From Stenotrophomonas maltophilia D457 (GTDB taxonomy: Bacteria; Pseudomonadota; Gammaproteobacteria; Xanthomonadales; Xanthomonadaceae): DNA of 64,000 bases. This document shows, piece by piece, positions 1-9,059 of the stretch; position 1 is the first letter of the stretch; each line of letters begins with the position of its first letter. A program made the translations under genes and the position numbers. Location of the stretch: NCBI RefSeq assembly GCF_000284595.1, contig NC_017671.1:715001-779000 (forward strand), in the 5' to 3' direction. Below the pieces are notes generated by a model. It made no database searches. It worked only from the letters and a program-made list of their open reading frames with translations, and was not told the origin of the DNA.

Positions 1-89
1 CGCCAGTGCCGCCAATGAGAATTGTTGGAAAGTTCGAAAGCGTTGCAATCGTGCGGCGCACGCCACAGCGTGGCAATCGCGACATTCGT

Positions 90-158
90 GTAGAGCCGAG
101 CCGACGCTCGGCTCATCACAATCTCATCGAGAAGCAGCCGAGCATGGCTCGGCTCTAC
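90..158. repeat. SMAG-type REP pair
   Basis: Two inverted GTAG-headed palindromes face each other: GTAGAGCCGAGC at the left and its complement ending GGCTCTAC at the right, with about 20 bases between. This paired form recurs at 6209, 8357, 57714 and 61900. The first 180 bases of the window otherwise show no gene. Confidence 0.85.
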
Positions 159-181
159 AGAAAGTAGAACGCGCTTCTACC

Positions 182-2593
182 TCACCACTTGTACGACATG
201 CTCAGATTGGCCGTCGCTTCGCGGTACCCATGGTCACCGCGCATCACGCCGAAGCCACCCCACGCACTCAGCCCGGAACGGAAGTCCACGCGCGCACCGG
301 CATTCAACTCGTAGCGGTTGCGCGGCACGCTGGCCTTCAGCGCTTCATCATCGAACGCCATGCCGTTGCTGGCGCCATCGCGGTACCAGTTGGCCACCAC
401 ATACGGGCTGACCGACGCGCCGGCGGCACTGCGGCCTTCGCCCTGCAGGCGCAGGCCCACGCGGCCGGACAGACCGCTGTCGCCCAGGCTGCGCACCACC
501 GTGCCGTTGGTTTCCTCGTGGCGGTCGGTGTTGGCGTCGGTGTAGACCAGCTGCAGTTCCGGCTGCAGGCTCAGCGCGGTGCTGCCGATCTGGCCGATGC
601 CGAAGCGGTAGCCGGCTTCCAGCGAGCTCTGCCAGATGTCCGAGTCGTAGCGTTCCTCGGCCAGGCCTTCGCCCTGCACGCGGTTGCGGAACTGGCCGCG
701 CTGCACACTGGCATCCACATACAGTGCATCGTTGCTCCAGTTGCCGTACACGCCCAGCGCGCCGCCGTTGACCTTGCCGCGTGCGCTGTAGCCGGTCAGC
801 TGCGAACGCGAGGTGGCATCGGACCTGGCCAGCGTGCCCATCAGGCCCACGCGGCCCTGGCCGTTGTCGAACACGCCGATGTCTGCACCCAGCTGCAGGC
901 GCGAGCGGTCCACGCGCAGGACCAGCTGGTCTTCCACAGCCGACAGCTTGCTCTGCGTGGCATCCACGCGGGCCCAGCCGCGCACGCCATCAACGGCGGC
1001 GGTGCTGCCGCCCTGACGGTCGCGCCAGCCGTGGCGCAGCAGCTGGCTCATCGCGAACTGGTTGGCCAGGTAGGCGCCAGCCTCCGGGCGCAGCACTGGC
1101 GTGGGGTCGATCGGATCGATCGGGTCCACCGGATCGACCGGATCGACCGGATCGACCGGCTTACACTCCGGCAGCGTCGGGTCGATCACACACGGATCCG
1201 GCGCCCCGGCAAGTTCCGAGCGCAGGTACCAGCCGCCGTTGGTCGCCTCCTTGAACAGGAAGTACTCGTACTGCCCGCCCACCGCGCGGCCCTGCAGGTC
1301 GAACTGCGCATTGGACGCACCGCCCACGCGGATCAGCTCGATGCCCTTGTCGGTCTTCGCGCCCGCGCCACCGGCATTGAACACGCGCACGTTGGCTTGG
1401 CCGTTGGCATCGCCCCTGATGATGAGCTTGTCGGTGGCCGAGCTGTCGTCACCCAGCTGGGTGTTGAACAGCAGGGTGCCGCCGGCGCCGTCGAAGGTAT
1501 CCACGGTGAGCGTGTTGAACGTGCTGCCATTGCCCAGCGCCACCTTGCCGGCGCTGCCCAGCGCCAGGTGGCCGACGTTGCTGTCGCCGGTCATCAGCCA
1601 GGTGCTGTCGCTGTCGATGCTGGCCGAGGTGACGCTGAGGAAGCGGCCGTCGATCTGTGCCTTGTTACGCAGGGTTACGTTGATCGTGCCGTTGGCAACC
1701 GTTGCCGTATCGAGCCTCACATCACCGATCAGCCGCGCGTCGTCCACTGTAAAGCTGACACGACTGTCGGCGGCGACAGGGTTGCCGGTCCACGAACTCA
1801 TCAGCAGCAGATTCCCGTCGCCTGCGACAAGTTGTGACCCGTTCGCGACGGTGATCTGGTACTCGGCATCCCGCGCGCGCGGTGCGACGCGGATTGCAGC
1901 GCCGCGACGGGACTGGAGCACGGAGTGGTCAACACGAAGTTCGATCGGGGGCTGGCCGGCCGCTGAGGGCGCCAGCAGTGCGGCCATGTTGTCGGCGTCG
2001 ATGCGGGAGCCTTCCAGATGGATCGTGCCCCCCATCAGACGTACGCCCAAGCCGCTGTTGATGTCACTTGTACCGGGCGCATCCTGGGCACGGATGGTGC
2101 TGTTGCGCACCGTTGCGAACGCGTTCTGTGGGAAGGAAGCCCCGGCAGGAGCGAGGTCGATGCCCACGCTGGCAATGCCGGGATGCACGCCCGCTCCCGC
2201 CGCCACGGAGATCTGGCTGTCTTCGATCAAGGCGGTGCTGTTGTCGACAAGATGGATGCTACCGTTGAATTGCGTCGATCGAGCCGCCAGTGCCGAGGCG
2301 CCGGAGAGGCGCACAGCGGGGCCCGCCGTCGTCGCATCCACACTAGTGTTGGACAGCACCACGGTCGAGTCCTCAGCGGTCAGATTGCGGGTTGCGCCGT
2401 CATTCACGGTCAGCAGCGAGCCGTTCTTCAACGTCCACGCTTCGACCGGATCGCCAGCACCGACCTCCGCAGTCTGGCCGTCGAGATCGCCGGCAAGTGC
2501 GATGCCGGCGGGAAGGGACGCCAGCGCCAGCACCAGGCTGCGGAACAGCGGGCGCGGCGTCAGAGGATGGGATGCGGTGGCGGTGCGCTTCAT
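182..2593 (-). CDS. Autotransporter (type Va) with pertactin-like passenger
   Basis: Predicted type Va autotransporter of 803 residues. I start it at the ATG at 2593 (MKRTATASHP) rather than further upstream, because an AAGGA ribosome site precedes it and a signal peptide with a hydrophobic core and Ala-rich cleavage region follows at about residues 1-34. The passenger has short Gly/Asn/Ser/Val repeats typical of a beta-helix. A pertactin-like stretch (about 368-459) ends in YEYFLF and WYLRS. An Asp-Pro-Val linker (about 478-496) leads to a 300-residue beta-barrel that begins RPEAGAYLANQ and ends in Tyr-Lys-Trp, a terminal aromatic as used for BAM recognition. It is paralogous to the divergent gene at 2913; the pertactin-like segment and barrel are clearly alike and the passengers differ. 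Substrate or adhesion target cannot be told. Confidence 0.9.
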   Translation of the reverse strand: MKRTATASHPLTPRPLFRSLVLALASLPAGIALAGDLDGQTAEVGAGDPVEAWTLKNGSLLTVNDGATRNLTAEDSTVVLSNTSVDATTAGPAVRLSGASALAARSTQFNGSIHLVDNSTALIEDSQISVAAGAGVHPGIASVGIDLAPAGASFPQNAFATVRNSTIRAQDAPGTSDINSGLGVRLMGGTIHLEGSRIDADNMAALLAPSAAGQPPIELRVDHSVLQSRRGAAIRVAPRARDAEYQITVANGSQLVAGDGNLLLMSSWTGNPVAADSRVSFTVDDARLIGDVRLDTATVANGTINVTLRNKAQIDGRFLSVTSASIDSDSTWLMTGDSNVGHLALGSAGKVALGNGSTFNTLTVDTFDGAGGTLLFNTQLGDDSSATDKLIIRGDANGQANVRVFNAGGAGAKTDKGIELIRVGGASNAQFDLQGRAVGGQYEYFLFKEATNGGWYLRSELAGAPDPCVIDPTLPECKPVDPVDPVDPVDPIDPIDPTPVLRPEAGAYLANQFAMSQLLRHGWRDRQGGSTAAVDGVRGWARVDATQSKLSAVEDQLVLRVDRSRLQLGADIGVFDNGQGRVGLMGTLARSDATSRSQLTGYSARGKVNGGALGVYGNWSNDALYVDASVQRGQFRNRVQGEGLAEERYDSDIWQSSLEAGYRFGIGQIGSTALSLQPELQLVYTDANTDRHEETNGTVVRSLGDSGLSGRVGLRLQGEGRSAAGASVSPYVVANWYRDGASNGMAFDDEALKASVPRNRYELNAGARVDFRSGLSAWGGFGVMRGDHGYREATANLSMSYKW
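1104..1159 (-). repeat. Asp-Pro linker repeats in autotransporter
   Basis: 9-base direct repeats (GGATCGACC on the + strand) and 6-base variants encode Asp-Pro-Val and Asp-Pro-Ile units between passenger and barrel. The units are multiples of three, so copy changes would alter linker length without a frameshift. Confidence 0.85.
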
Positions 2594-2912
2594 GGGGGAA
2601 TCCTTGTGTCGGAGAAGGGGGAGAGACGCGACACGACGCAACCGCATTCAGACGAAGTGCCGTATATCCTTCATCTCTGTGAGGATGGTGTGAAGAGTGG
2701 GCAATTGCGAAGTCAAGTGTCTCTACTGGCGCCAGTCTCTGTGCGCAGCCCGGCCGAACCCATGCAAAAAGTTGTAAAGCCCACTGAACACCGGTAGCGC
2801 CTTCAGCTTTCAGCCAGCACTGCGACACCCTGTCGCAGGTGGGTTGCAAGTGATTCGATGGAGGCAGTGAAAGGAGATGACGAGCATGGCGCCTCCTTTC
2901 AGGAGCAACCCC
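2594..2912. promoter_or_regulatory. Divergent autotransporter control region
   Basis: This 319-base gap separates the two divergent autotransporter genes and must hold both promoters. It contains an 8-bp perfect inverted repeat, CTGCGACA-CCC-TGTCGCAG (2820-2838), a candidate shared operator. The ribosome site AGGAG (2901-2905) serves the right-hand gene. I see no confident sigma-70 promoter. Confidence 0.4.
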
Positions 2913-5900
2913 ATGCATACACCCACCCCACGCCACCATGCGCTGCCAGCTGCCCTAGCCATTGCACTGCTTGCCAGCATTCCCGCCTCGGCCCAGCAGA
3001 TCGTGGCGGACGGCGACGACCAGATGCCCGCCGAAGGCGATTACCACACCACTGAGCCGGTGCTGCCGGGCGACCCGTCGGGACATGCCTTCTACGCAAT
3101 CAACGGCGGCCGCATTCTTCCGACAGGGCCGGTCAATCTCTCTACCGAAGGACGCGGAGCGCACGCTGCGCACGCCGAAGGTACCGGCAGCCTGATCTCG
3201 TTGCAGGGCGCATCGGTGAGCACCACTGGCATCTCTGCAGCAGGCGCGTCAGTTGCCGCAGGCGCCCGACTGGAGGCCGCCGATGTAGTGATCGAGACAC
3301 GCGGCAACGGCGCTCACGGGGTACAGGTGCAGGGCGCGGATGCCGTGCTGAGAAACGTGCAGGTCCGCAGCACCGGCGGCGATGCGCTTCGGTTGATGGG
3401 AGGCACGCTGCAGGTTCAGGGCGCTCAGTTGCAGGTGAACCGATACGGTACTTACGGTCTGTATGCGAATGCGGGCACAGCAACGCTGGATGGGGTCCAC
3501 ATCGACATGGCGGGTGACGCGGGCAATGGTGTCCTGGCGACCGGCACGGCCGAGGTCGTCCTGCAGGACGCGAGCATTGGACGCGTGGGCTATTCGGGTG
3601 TGGCCGCAACGGCGCATCGCGGCACGCGCCTGGTGATGAAGGGTGTGGACATCGACATGCGCGGTGACGCCGCCGTCGGTCTGGCGATGGGAGGCAGCGT
3701 AAACGTTTCCGACAGCCGCATCAGCGTGCAGGGCGCCCATGGTCGCGCCGTCGATCAGTCAGGTGGTGCGCTGGACGTGCAGAGCAGCGAGCTGTCCGGC
3801 AATACGGGACTGAGGCTGATGGACAATGGCAGCGTGAACCTGCGTGACAGCAGTGTCCGCAGCGAGCTGGTCGCATTGGATATCAATGGCCGAGGCAACG
3901 TCGTGACAGTGGAACGCAGCTCGCTTGCAACGTCTGCAGGTACTGCCATCTGGATGCCGAACGATTCCACGCTGGTGCTGAGTGAGTCTTCAGTGGTGGC
4001 CCAGGGAGACGGTGGGCTCGGCCTTGATGCACGAGGCGGCAGCGCGCAGCTTTTCAGTACCAACCTGCGTACAGGGGGGCGTTCTGCCCATGGTCTGTAT
4101 GCGCAGGGCGGCGCGGGGCGGCCGCCCGTGATCGAGGCGGTCGATACCCAGGTGCTGACCGAAGGAGATGGGTCTGCTGCGGCGATTGCGCGCACCGGCG
4201 GGACCGTCACGCTGGTCGACAGCCGCTTGCAGACCGTCGGCCGATCCTCGCACGGTGTCATTGCCGGTGGTGCTGGGCAGATCGCTTTGAACAACACCCA
4301 TGTACGCACCGAAGGCGAGGGCGCGTGGGCGGCGGTGATCAGTGACAACGGTCGCATGCGTATCGACGGCGGCTCGCTGGTGAGCGTCCAGCATGGTGGC
4401 GTATGGCTGCGTAGCAGCCGCGACCCGGGCCTTACCCTGTCCAATGGTGCGGTGGTATCGGGTGGCAATGGCATCGCCTTGGCACTGGATGCCGCAGTGG
4501 CCGGGCGCTTCGATGTGGTGCTGGAGGGCCGCTCGCGGATGGACGGTGACATCGCCATCACCCCGGAGGACGAGGACGCTGGGCTGCCGTCACAGTCGGA
4601 CGTGCATGTACGGCTGGCCGATGGTTCGCTCTGGCAGGGTTCGTCGGATCTGGTGCAGACGATGGCGATCGAGAACGGCAGCCAGTGGACGCTGACCGGT
4701 GATGCCACGGTGGGCGAGTTGCAGGTACTCAACAGTGGCGTCGCCTTGTCCGACGGCAGCGGCCGTTTCAATACGCTCACCGTGGACGGCGACCTGCACA
4801 GCGCAGGGGCGACGTTCCTGTTCCAGGGCACGCTGGCCGGCGATGACAGCGCGATGGACCGCCTGCACGTGCGCGGCGACAGCTCCGGCGACGCGCTGAT
4901 CGCGGTGAAGAACATCGGTGGCGTAGGCGCACCTACGGTGGATGGCATCCCGCTGATCGAGATCGACGGTGCATCGCTGGCGAGTTACACGCTGAGCGGC
5001 CGCGCGGTGGGCGGATCGTACGAGTACTTCCTGTTCCAGGGCGGCCTGGCCGATCCTTCCGATGGCAACTGGTATCTGCGTTCGCAGTGGTTCGATATCT
5101 GCCAGGACAACCCGGCCGCACCGGGGTGCGTGGTCGATCCGGGCCCGGATCCGGATCCGGATCCAACCGATCCGACTGATCCGACTGATCCGACTGATCC
5201 GACTGATCCGATCCTGCCGCCACCGGTGCTGCGCCCGGAAGCGGGGGCCTACCTGGCCAACCAGTCGGCGGCGATCAACCTGTTCGCGCACCGCATGCAC
5301 GAGCGCAATGGCGCGCGTTCGATGGGCGACGAGCGCCAGGGCTGGGCACGCGTGGGTCGGCAGCAGGCGGATTTCAGCGCGGTCGGCGGCCAGCTGTCGA
5401 TTGATGGCAACACCTCGATGTTGCAGATCGGCACTGACCTGCTGCAGCGTGGCAACGCGGTTGCCGGTGTGATGCTGGGCAGCGGCCGCGCCGACAGCAG
5501 CGTAGTGTCCGATCTGACCGGTTACAGCGCCAAGGGCCGGGTGCGTGGCAGCGCCGTGGGTGGGTACGGCACCTGGATGCAGGAAGCGGACGGCACGCGG
5601 GGCGCGTATGTGGATGCAGCCCTGCAGTACGGCCGCTTCGACAACCGGGTGCAGGGCATCGGCCTGGCGCCGGAGCACTACGACTCGCGCATGGCCACTG
5701 CGTCACTGGAGTCCGGCTACACATTCAATGTGTGGCAGGACACCGCCAGCGCACTGTATGTGCAGCCACAACTGCAGCTGAGCCATGTCGATTTCCGCGC
5801 CGATCGCCACGTGGAGAGCAACGGTACGGTGGTCGACCATGCCGACGCCGGTGGCCTTAGCGGGCGCCTGGGCGTGCGTGTGTTCGGCCATGGCACGGCC

Positions 5901-6143
5901 GCCGGCAACACCGTGCAGCCGTACCTGGGCGTGAACTGGCTGCGTGGCAGCGGCACCAGTACGTTGCAGTTCAACGGCGACACGCTGGGTGCGGACGTGC
6001 CGCGCAACCGCTATGAAGTGCAGGCCGGTGCCGAGCTGAGGCTGGGCCAGCGTTGGGGTGCGTGGGGTGGCATGAGCGTGCAGCGCGGCGATCATGGCTA
6101 CCGCAACGTAGGCGGCCAGCTGGGCCTGCGCATGGCCTGGTAA
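2913..6143 (+). CDS. Autotransporter (type Va), large beta-helix passenger
   Basis: Predicted 1076-residue autotransporter. The ATG at 2913 (MHTPTPRHHA) is preferred: AGGAG lies 7 bases upstream and a good signal peptide with Ala-X-Ala cleavage (ASAQQ) follows. An in-frame ATG at 2877 lacks these. The passenger is a long series of short repeats with motifs such as GxxVxLxDSxVxS, consistent with a right-handed beta-helix. A pertactin-like end (WYLRS) follows. A Pro-rich linker at about residues 746-767 (Asp-Pro then Asp-Pro-Thr units) precedes the barrel, which starts RPEAGAYLANQ and ends Met-Ala-Trp. Its pertactin-like end and barrel closely match those of the gene at 182. Likely a surface adhesin or biofilm factor by family; no specific ligand can be inferred. 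Confidence 0.9.
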   Translation: MHTPTPRHHALPAALAIALLASIPASAQQIVADGDDQMPAEGDYHTTEPVLPGDPSGHAFYAINGGRILPTGPVNLSTEGRGAHAAHAEGTGSLISLQGASVSTTGISAAGASVAAGARLEAADVVIETRGNGAHGVQVQGADAVLRNVQVRSTGGDALRLMGGTLQVQGAQLQVNRYGTYGLYANAGTATLDGVHIDMAGDAGNGVLATGTAEVVLQDASIGRVGYSGVAATAHRGTRLVMKGVDIDMRGDAAVGLAMGGSVNVSDSRISVQGAHGRAVDQSGGALDVQSSELSGNTGLRLMDNGSVNLRDSSVRSELVALDINGRGNVVTVERSSLATSAGTAIWMPNDSTLVLSESSVVAQGDGGLGLDARGGSAQLFSTNLRTGGRSAHGLYAQGGAGRPPVIEAVDTQVLTEGDGSAAAIARTGGTVTLVDSRLQTVGRSSHGVIAGGAGQIALNNTHVRTEGEGAWAAVISDNGRMRIDGGSLVSVQHGGVWLRSSRDPGLTLSNGAVVSGGNGIALALDAAVAGRFDVVLEGRSRMDGDIAITPEDEDAGLPSQSDVHVRLADGSLWQGSSDLVQTMAIENGSQWTLTGDATVGELQVLNSGVALSDGSGRFNTLTVDGDLHSAGATFLFQGTLAGDDSAMDRLHVRGDSSGDALIAVKNIGGVGAPTVDGIPLIEIDGASLASYTLSGRAVGGSYEYFLFQGGLADPSDGNWYLRSQWFDICQDNPAAPGCVVDPGPDPDPDPTDPTDPTDPTDPTDPILPPPVLRPEAGAYLANQSAAINLFAHRMHERNGARSMGDERQGWARVGRQQADFSAVGGQLSIDGNTSMLQIGTDLLQRGNAVAGVMLGSGRADSSVVSDLTGYSAKGRVRGSAVGGYGTWMQEADGTRGAYVDAALQYGRFDNRVQGIGLAPEHYDSRMATASLESGYTFNVWQDTASALYVQPQLQLSHVDFRADRHVESNGTVVDHADAGGLSGRLGVRVFGHGTAAGNTVQPYLGVNWLRGSGTSTLQFNGDTLGADVPRNRYEVQAGAELRLGQRWGAWGGMSVQRGDHGYRNVGGQLGLRMAW
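5148..5212 (+). repeat. Asp-Pro-Thr linker repeats in autotransporter
   Basis: Three 6-base units (GATCCG/GATCCA) are followed by consecutive 9-base GATCCGACT units and encode a stiff, acidic Asp-Pro-Thr linker. The tract is prone to slippage but stays in frame. Confidence 0.85.
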
Positions 6144-6156
6144 GCGCGCCTGCGGC

Positions 6157-6277
6157 GGGGTCGGATCCCATTGCCAAGGCAATGGGCTCTGACCCCCCAG
6201 TTGCTGCTGTGGAGCCGAGCCTATGCTCGGCTCACTGCGATCTGGACGAAGGGCAGCCGAGCATGGCTCGGCTCTAC
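6157..6277. repeat. Two REP families side by side
   Basis: 6157-6196 is a GGGGTCGGATCCC...GACCCC palindrome with an internal CATTGCC/GGCAATG stem. This is the 'GGGTC' family, seen again at 15830, 16960, 36385, 36440, 40467, 40514, 45560, 45610 and 49826. 6209-6277 is a GTGGAGCC...GGCTCTAC pair of the GTAG family. Both follow the autotransporter stop closely and could act as mRNA 3'-end hairpins. Confidence 0.8.
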
Positions 6278-6338
6278 AACCGCGCCGATCCGGGACTGGA
6301 CCTGAACGTTGTCCACGTCTGTCGCGATTGTCCATTGA

Positions 6339-8360
6339 ATGACTGCGCAAACGGTGGCGATGCTGCCGCCCTGTCTTCTGCCGGTTGCCCGCGTGTCCTC
6401 TCCCGAACGTTCCCACAACGCCGCCATCGATGGCCTGCGTGCACTGGCGGTGCTGGCCGTCGTCCTTTTCCACACCAACGCGACGTGGCTGCCCGGCGGC
6501 TTCACCGGTGTGGACCTGTTCTTCGTGGTATCCGGCTTCGTGATCAGCCAGTCGCTGGCCTCGCGCGCCCAAGCATCGCTGGGTGCGATGCTGCTCGATT
6601 TCTACCGGCGTCGCGTGCTGCGCCTGTTGCCGGCGCTGCTGGTGATGCTGATGGCGACCTTCGTGCTGTCAGCGTTGTTCATTCCCCGCGCGTGGCGCAA
6701 TGAGCAGTTCGACCAGACCGGCTGGGCCGCGTTGGTCGGCTTGAGCAACATCGTGCTGGCCGGCCAGCAGGACGATTACTTCTCGCCCGGCGCTGAACTC
6801 AATCCGTTCCTGCATACCTGGACGCTGGGTGTGGAAGAGCAGTTCTACCTGGTCTTCCCGCTGTTGTTCTTCGTGTGGCTGCGCGGGCGTGAGCGCTGGC
6901 CGGGGGCGCGTTGGCTGTTGCCGGCGCTCACCATGCTGTCGCTGGCGTGGGCGGGCTGGCAGGCGCGATCGGCGCCGGCGTCGGCGTTCTATCTGCTACC
7001 GGCGCGGTTCTGGGAGCTGGCCGCAGGTGCGCTGCTCTACCAGTGGATGCATAAACGTACGCCACGCCAGGGCAGCGACGCGGCTGCCGTGGCGGGCCTG
7101 GCGCTGCTGGCCGCGGGTGTGCTGATCGCCCCGCAGTTGGCGATGCCGGTGCCGGGCGTGCTGGCGACCGTGGCCGGTACCCTGCTGCTGTTGGCGGGCG
7201 TGTCGACAGCGGGGACATCGCGCATCGCCCGTGCGCTGGGCTGCGCACCGCTGGCCTACCTGGGTCGGCTGTCCTATTCGCTGTACCTGTGGCATTGGCC
7301 GCTGCTGGTACTGCTGCGCTGGACCTATGGCCTGCATGGCGTCGCGCTGTGGCTGTATCCGGTGCTGCTGCTGGCGGTGTCGGCCGCGTCCTACCACTTC
7401 ATCGAGCGCCCGCTGCGCAGTGCGGCGCCGCTGCTGCGGCTGGCACCGGCCAAGGTGCTGGCGATGGCGTTTCCGCTGGTGGCGCTGTGCGGTGCCGGCG
7501 CCTGGGCCACGGTCGAGTACCACGAGCAGGTCTCGCTCAGCGTCACCCGCAACGGCTACGCATGGCAGGCGCGTCGCTACCCGGCGTGGCGCCCGCTGGA
7601 ACCGGTGAGTGCGCCGGCGCTTGAAGGGCGGCGCCTGTTCGTGGCCGGCGACTCGCATGCGGCGGCGTATCGCACCATGACCAGCATGGTCGCGCGGCAG
7701 ACCGGCATGGAGGTGCGCCAGCAGGATCGCGGCGGCTGCAGCTTCGTCAACCTGCTGCGGGCCAGCCCGGCCGACTGCCAGGACTTCATTGAAGACACGC
7801 TGTCGACCATCGAACGCGAGGCGCGCCCGGGTGACATCGTGCTGCTGGCGGCCTTGCGCATGCCGGAACTGCGTGGGTTCGACTGGCAGCGGCAGGATGC
7901 ACAGCAGATCTATCAACAGCTGCTGGCCGAGCGCACGCCCGTGCATGCACAGGCTGCACGCGACGAAGCCGAACGCGTGCTGGGGCGTTTGCAGAAGCTG
8001 GGCGTACAGGTGGTGATCGACGCACCGCTGCCGCTGTTCAAGGCCGGTGCGTACCGCTGTTCAGACTGGTTCAACCGCCGCAATCCGGCGTGTGCCGGCG
8101 GTCTGAGCATGCCGCGTGCGGATCTGGAAATGCTGCGGGCGCCGCAGATGGCACTGCTGGATGACCTGGCGGCACGTTACCCGTCAATGACCGTGTGGGA
8201 TCCGCTGCCGCTGCTGTGTGGGCCGCAGGCCTGTTCGGCGGTGGAAGACGGCGAACCATTGTTCTTCGACAATGATCACCTGAGCGGGCATGGCAACCGC
8301 GTGCTGCTGCCCAGCTTCCGGCAGACCCTGATCGATATCGCAGCCGACAAGACGGTGTAG
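6339..8360 (+). CDS. Acyltransferase 3 with SGNH domain (OafA-type)
   Basis: Membrane O-acyltransferase of 673 residues, OafA/YrhL type. The N-terminal half is an acyltransferase-3 domain with many hydrophobic segments. It carries the early His (H45 in LFHTNATW) and the FTGVDLFFVVSGF and WTLGVEEQFYL motifs of the family. The C-terminal 240 residues form a periplasmic SGNH domain with GDSH (437-440) and the D..H end of its triad (D644-H647). The usual role is transfer of an acetyl group across the inner membrane to an envelope glycan; the acceptor is unknown. The ATG at 6339 is used; the in-frame ATG at 6360 is an alternative and neither has a strong ribosome site. The stop TAG lies within the GTAG of the REP array that follows. 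Confidence 0.88.
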   Translation: MTAQTVAMLPPCLLPVARVSSPERSHNAAIDGLRALAVLAVVLFHTNATWLPGGFTGVDLFFVVSGFVISQSLASRAQASLGAMLLDFYRRRVLRLLPALLVMLMATFVLSALFIPRAWRNEQFDQTGWAALVGLSNIVLAGQQDDYFSPGAELNPFLHTWTLGVEEQFYLVFPLLFFVWLRGRERWPGARWLLPALTMLSLAWAGWQARSAPASAFYLLPARFWELAAGALLYQWMHKRTPRQGSDAAAVAGLALLAAGVLIAPQLAMPVPGVLATVAGTLLLLAGVSTAGTSRIARALGCAPLAYLGRLSYSLYLWHWPLLVLLRWTYGLHGVALWLYPVLLLAVSAASYHFIERPLRSAAPLLRLAPAKVLAMAFPLVALCGAGAWATVEYHEQVSLSVTRNGYAWQARRYPAWRPLEPVSAPALEGRRLFVAGDSHAAAYRTMTSMVARQTGMEVRQQDRGGCSFVNLLRASPADCQDFIEDTLSTIEREARPGDIVLLAALRMPELRGFDWQRQDAQQIYQQLLAERTPVHAQAARDEAERVLGRLQKLGVQVVIDAPLPLFKAGAYRCSDWFNRRNPACAGGLSMPRADLEMLRAPQMALLDDLAARYPSMTVWDPLPLLCGPQACSAVEDGEPLFFDNDHLSGHGNRVLLPSFRQTLIDIAADKTV

Positions 8361-9034
8361 AGCCGAGCCCACGCTCGGCTTGCGCGCACAGCGCGGGCGT
8401 CATCGCGATCTGGTCGAAGAGCAGCCGAGCATGGCTCGGCTCTACAGGAGCACGAAGGTGAACGACACGTCGTTGTAGAGCCGAGCCCACGCTCGGCTTG
8501 CGCGTACAGCGCGGGCGTCATCGCGATCTGGTCGAAGAGCAGCCGAGCATGGCTCGGCTCTACAGGAGCGCGAAGGTGAACGACACGTCGTTGTAGAGCC
8601 GAGCCCACGCTCGGCTTGCGCGCACAGCGCGGGCGTCATCGCGATCTGGTCGAAGAGCAGCCGAGCATGGCTCGGCTCTACAGGAGCGCAAAGGTGAACG
8701 ACACGTTGTTGTAGAGCCGAGCCCACGCTCGGCTTGCGCGCACAGCGCGGGCGTCACGCGATCTGGTCGAAGAGCAGCCGAGCATGGCTCGGCTCTACAG
8801 GAGCGCGAAGGTGAACGACACGTCGTTGTAGAGCCGAGCCCACGCTCGGCTTGCGCACACAGCGCGGGCGTCATCGCGATCTGGTCGAAGAGGAGCCGAG
8901 CATGGCTCGGCTCTACAGGAGCGCGAAGGTGAACGACACGTCGTTGTAGAGCCGAGCCCACGCTCGGCTTGCGCACACAGCGCGGGCGTCATCGCGATCT
9001 GGTCGAAGAGCAGCCGAGCATGGCTCGGCTCTAC
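8357..9034. repeat. Six-copy tandem array of SMAG REP pairs, 118-bp period
   Basis: Units start at 8357, 8475, 8593, 8711, 8828 and 8946. Spacing is 118, 118, 118, 117 and 118 bases; the 117 reflects one deleted base in the fourth unit. Each unit has a GTAG-headed palindrome, a spacer, the inverted partner ending CTAC, and a second spacer. Units are nearly identical, with single-base changes such as GCGC/GCAC, so the array is recent. It fills the 700 bases between the convergent acyltransferase and FAD oxidase genes. The long minus-strand reading frames across it are by-products of the repeat. Confidence 0.95.
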
Positions 9035-9059
9035 AGGAGCGCGCAGGAGTGTGCGCAGT

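Noticed and set aside
1104..1159. Phase variation by the Asp-Pro linker repeats
   Set aside because: Repeat units are 6 and 9 bases, so slippage keeps frame; only length variation is plausible, not on/off switching.
8276..8992. Open minus-strand frames encoding a repeated peptide across the 118-bp array
   Set aside because: They arise from the repeat itself, have no ribosome sites, and repeat the same residues unit by unit. No domain or codon-use support.
8357..9034. Regular repeats considered as a CRISPR array
   Set aside because: The whole 118-base unit is conserved, including the spacers; the palindromes are REP pairs and there are no cas genes.
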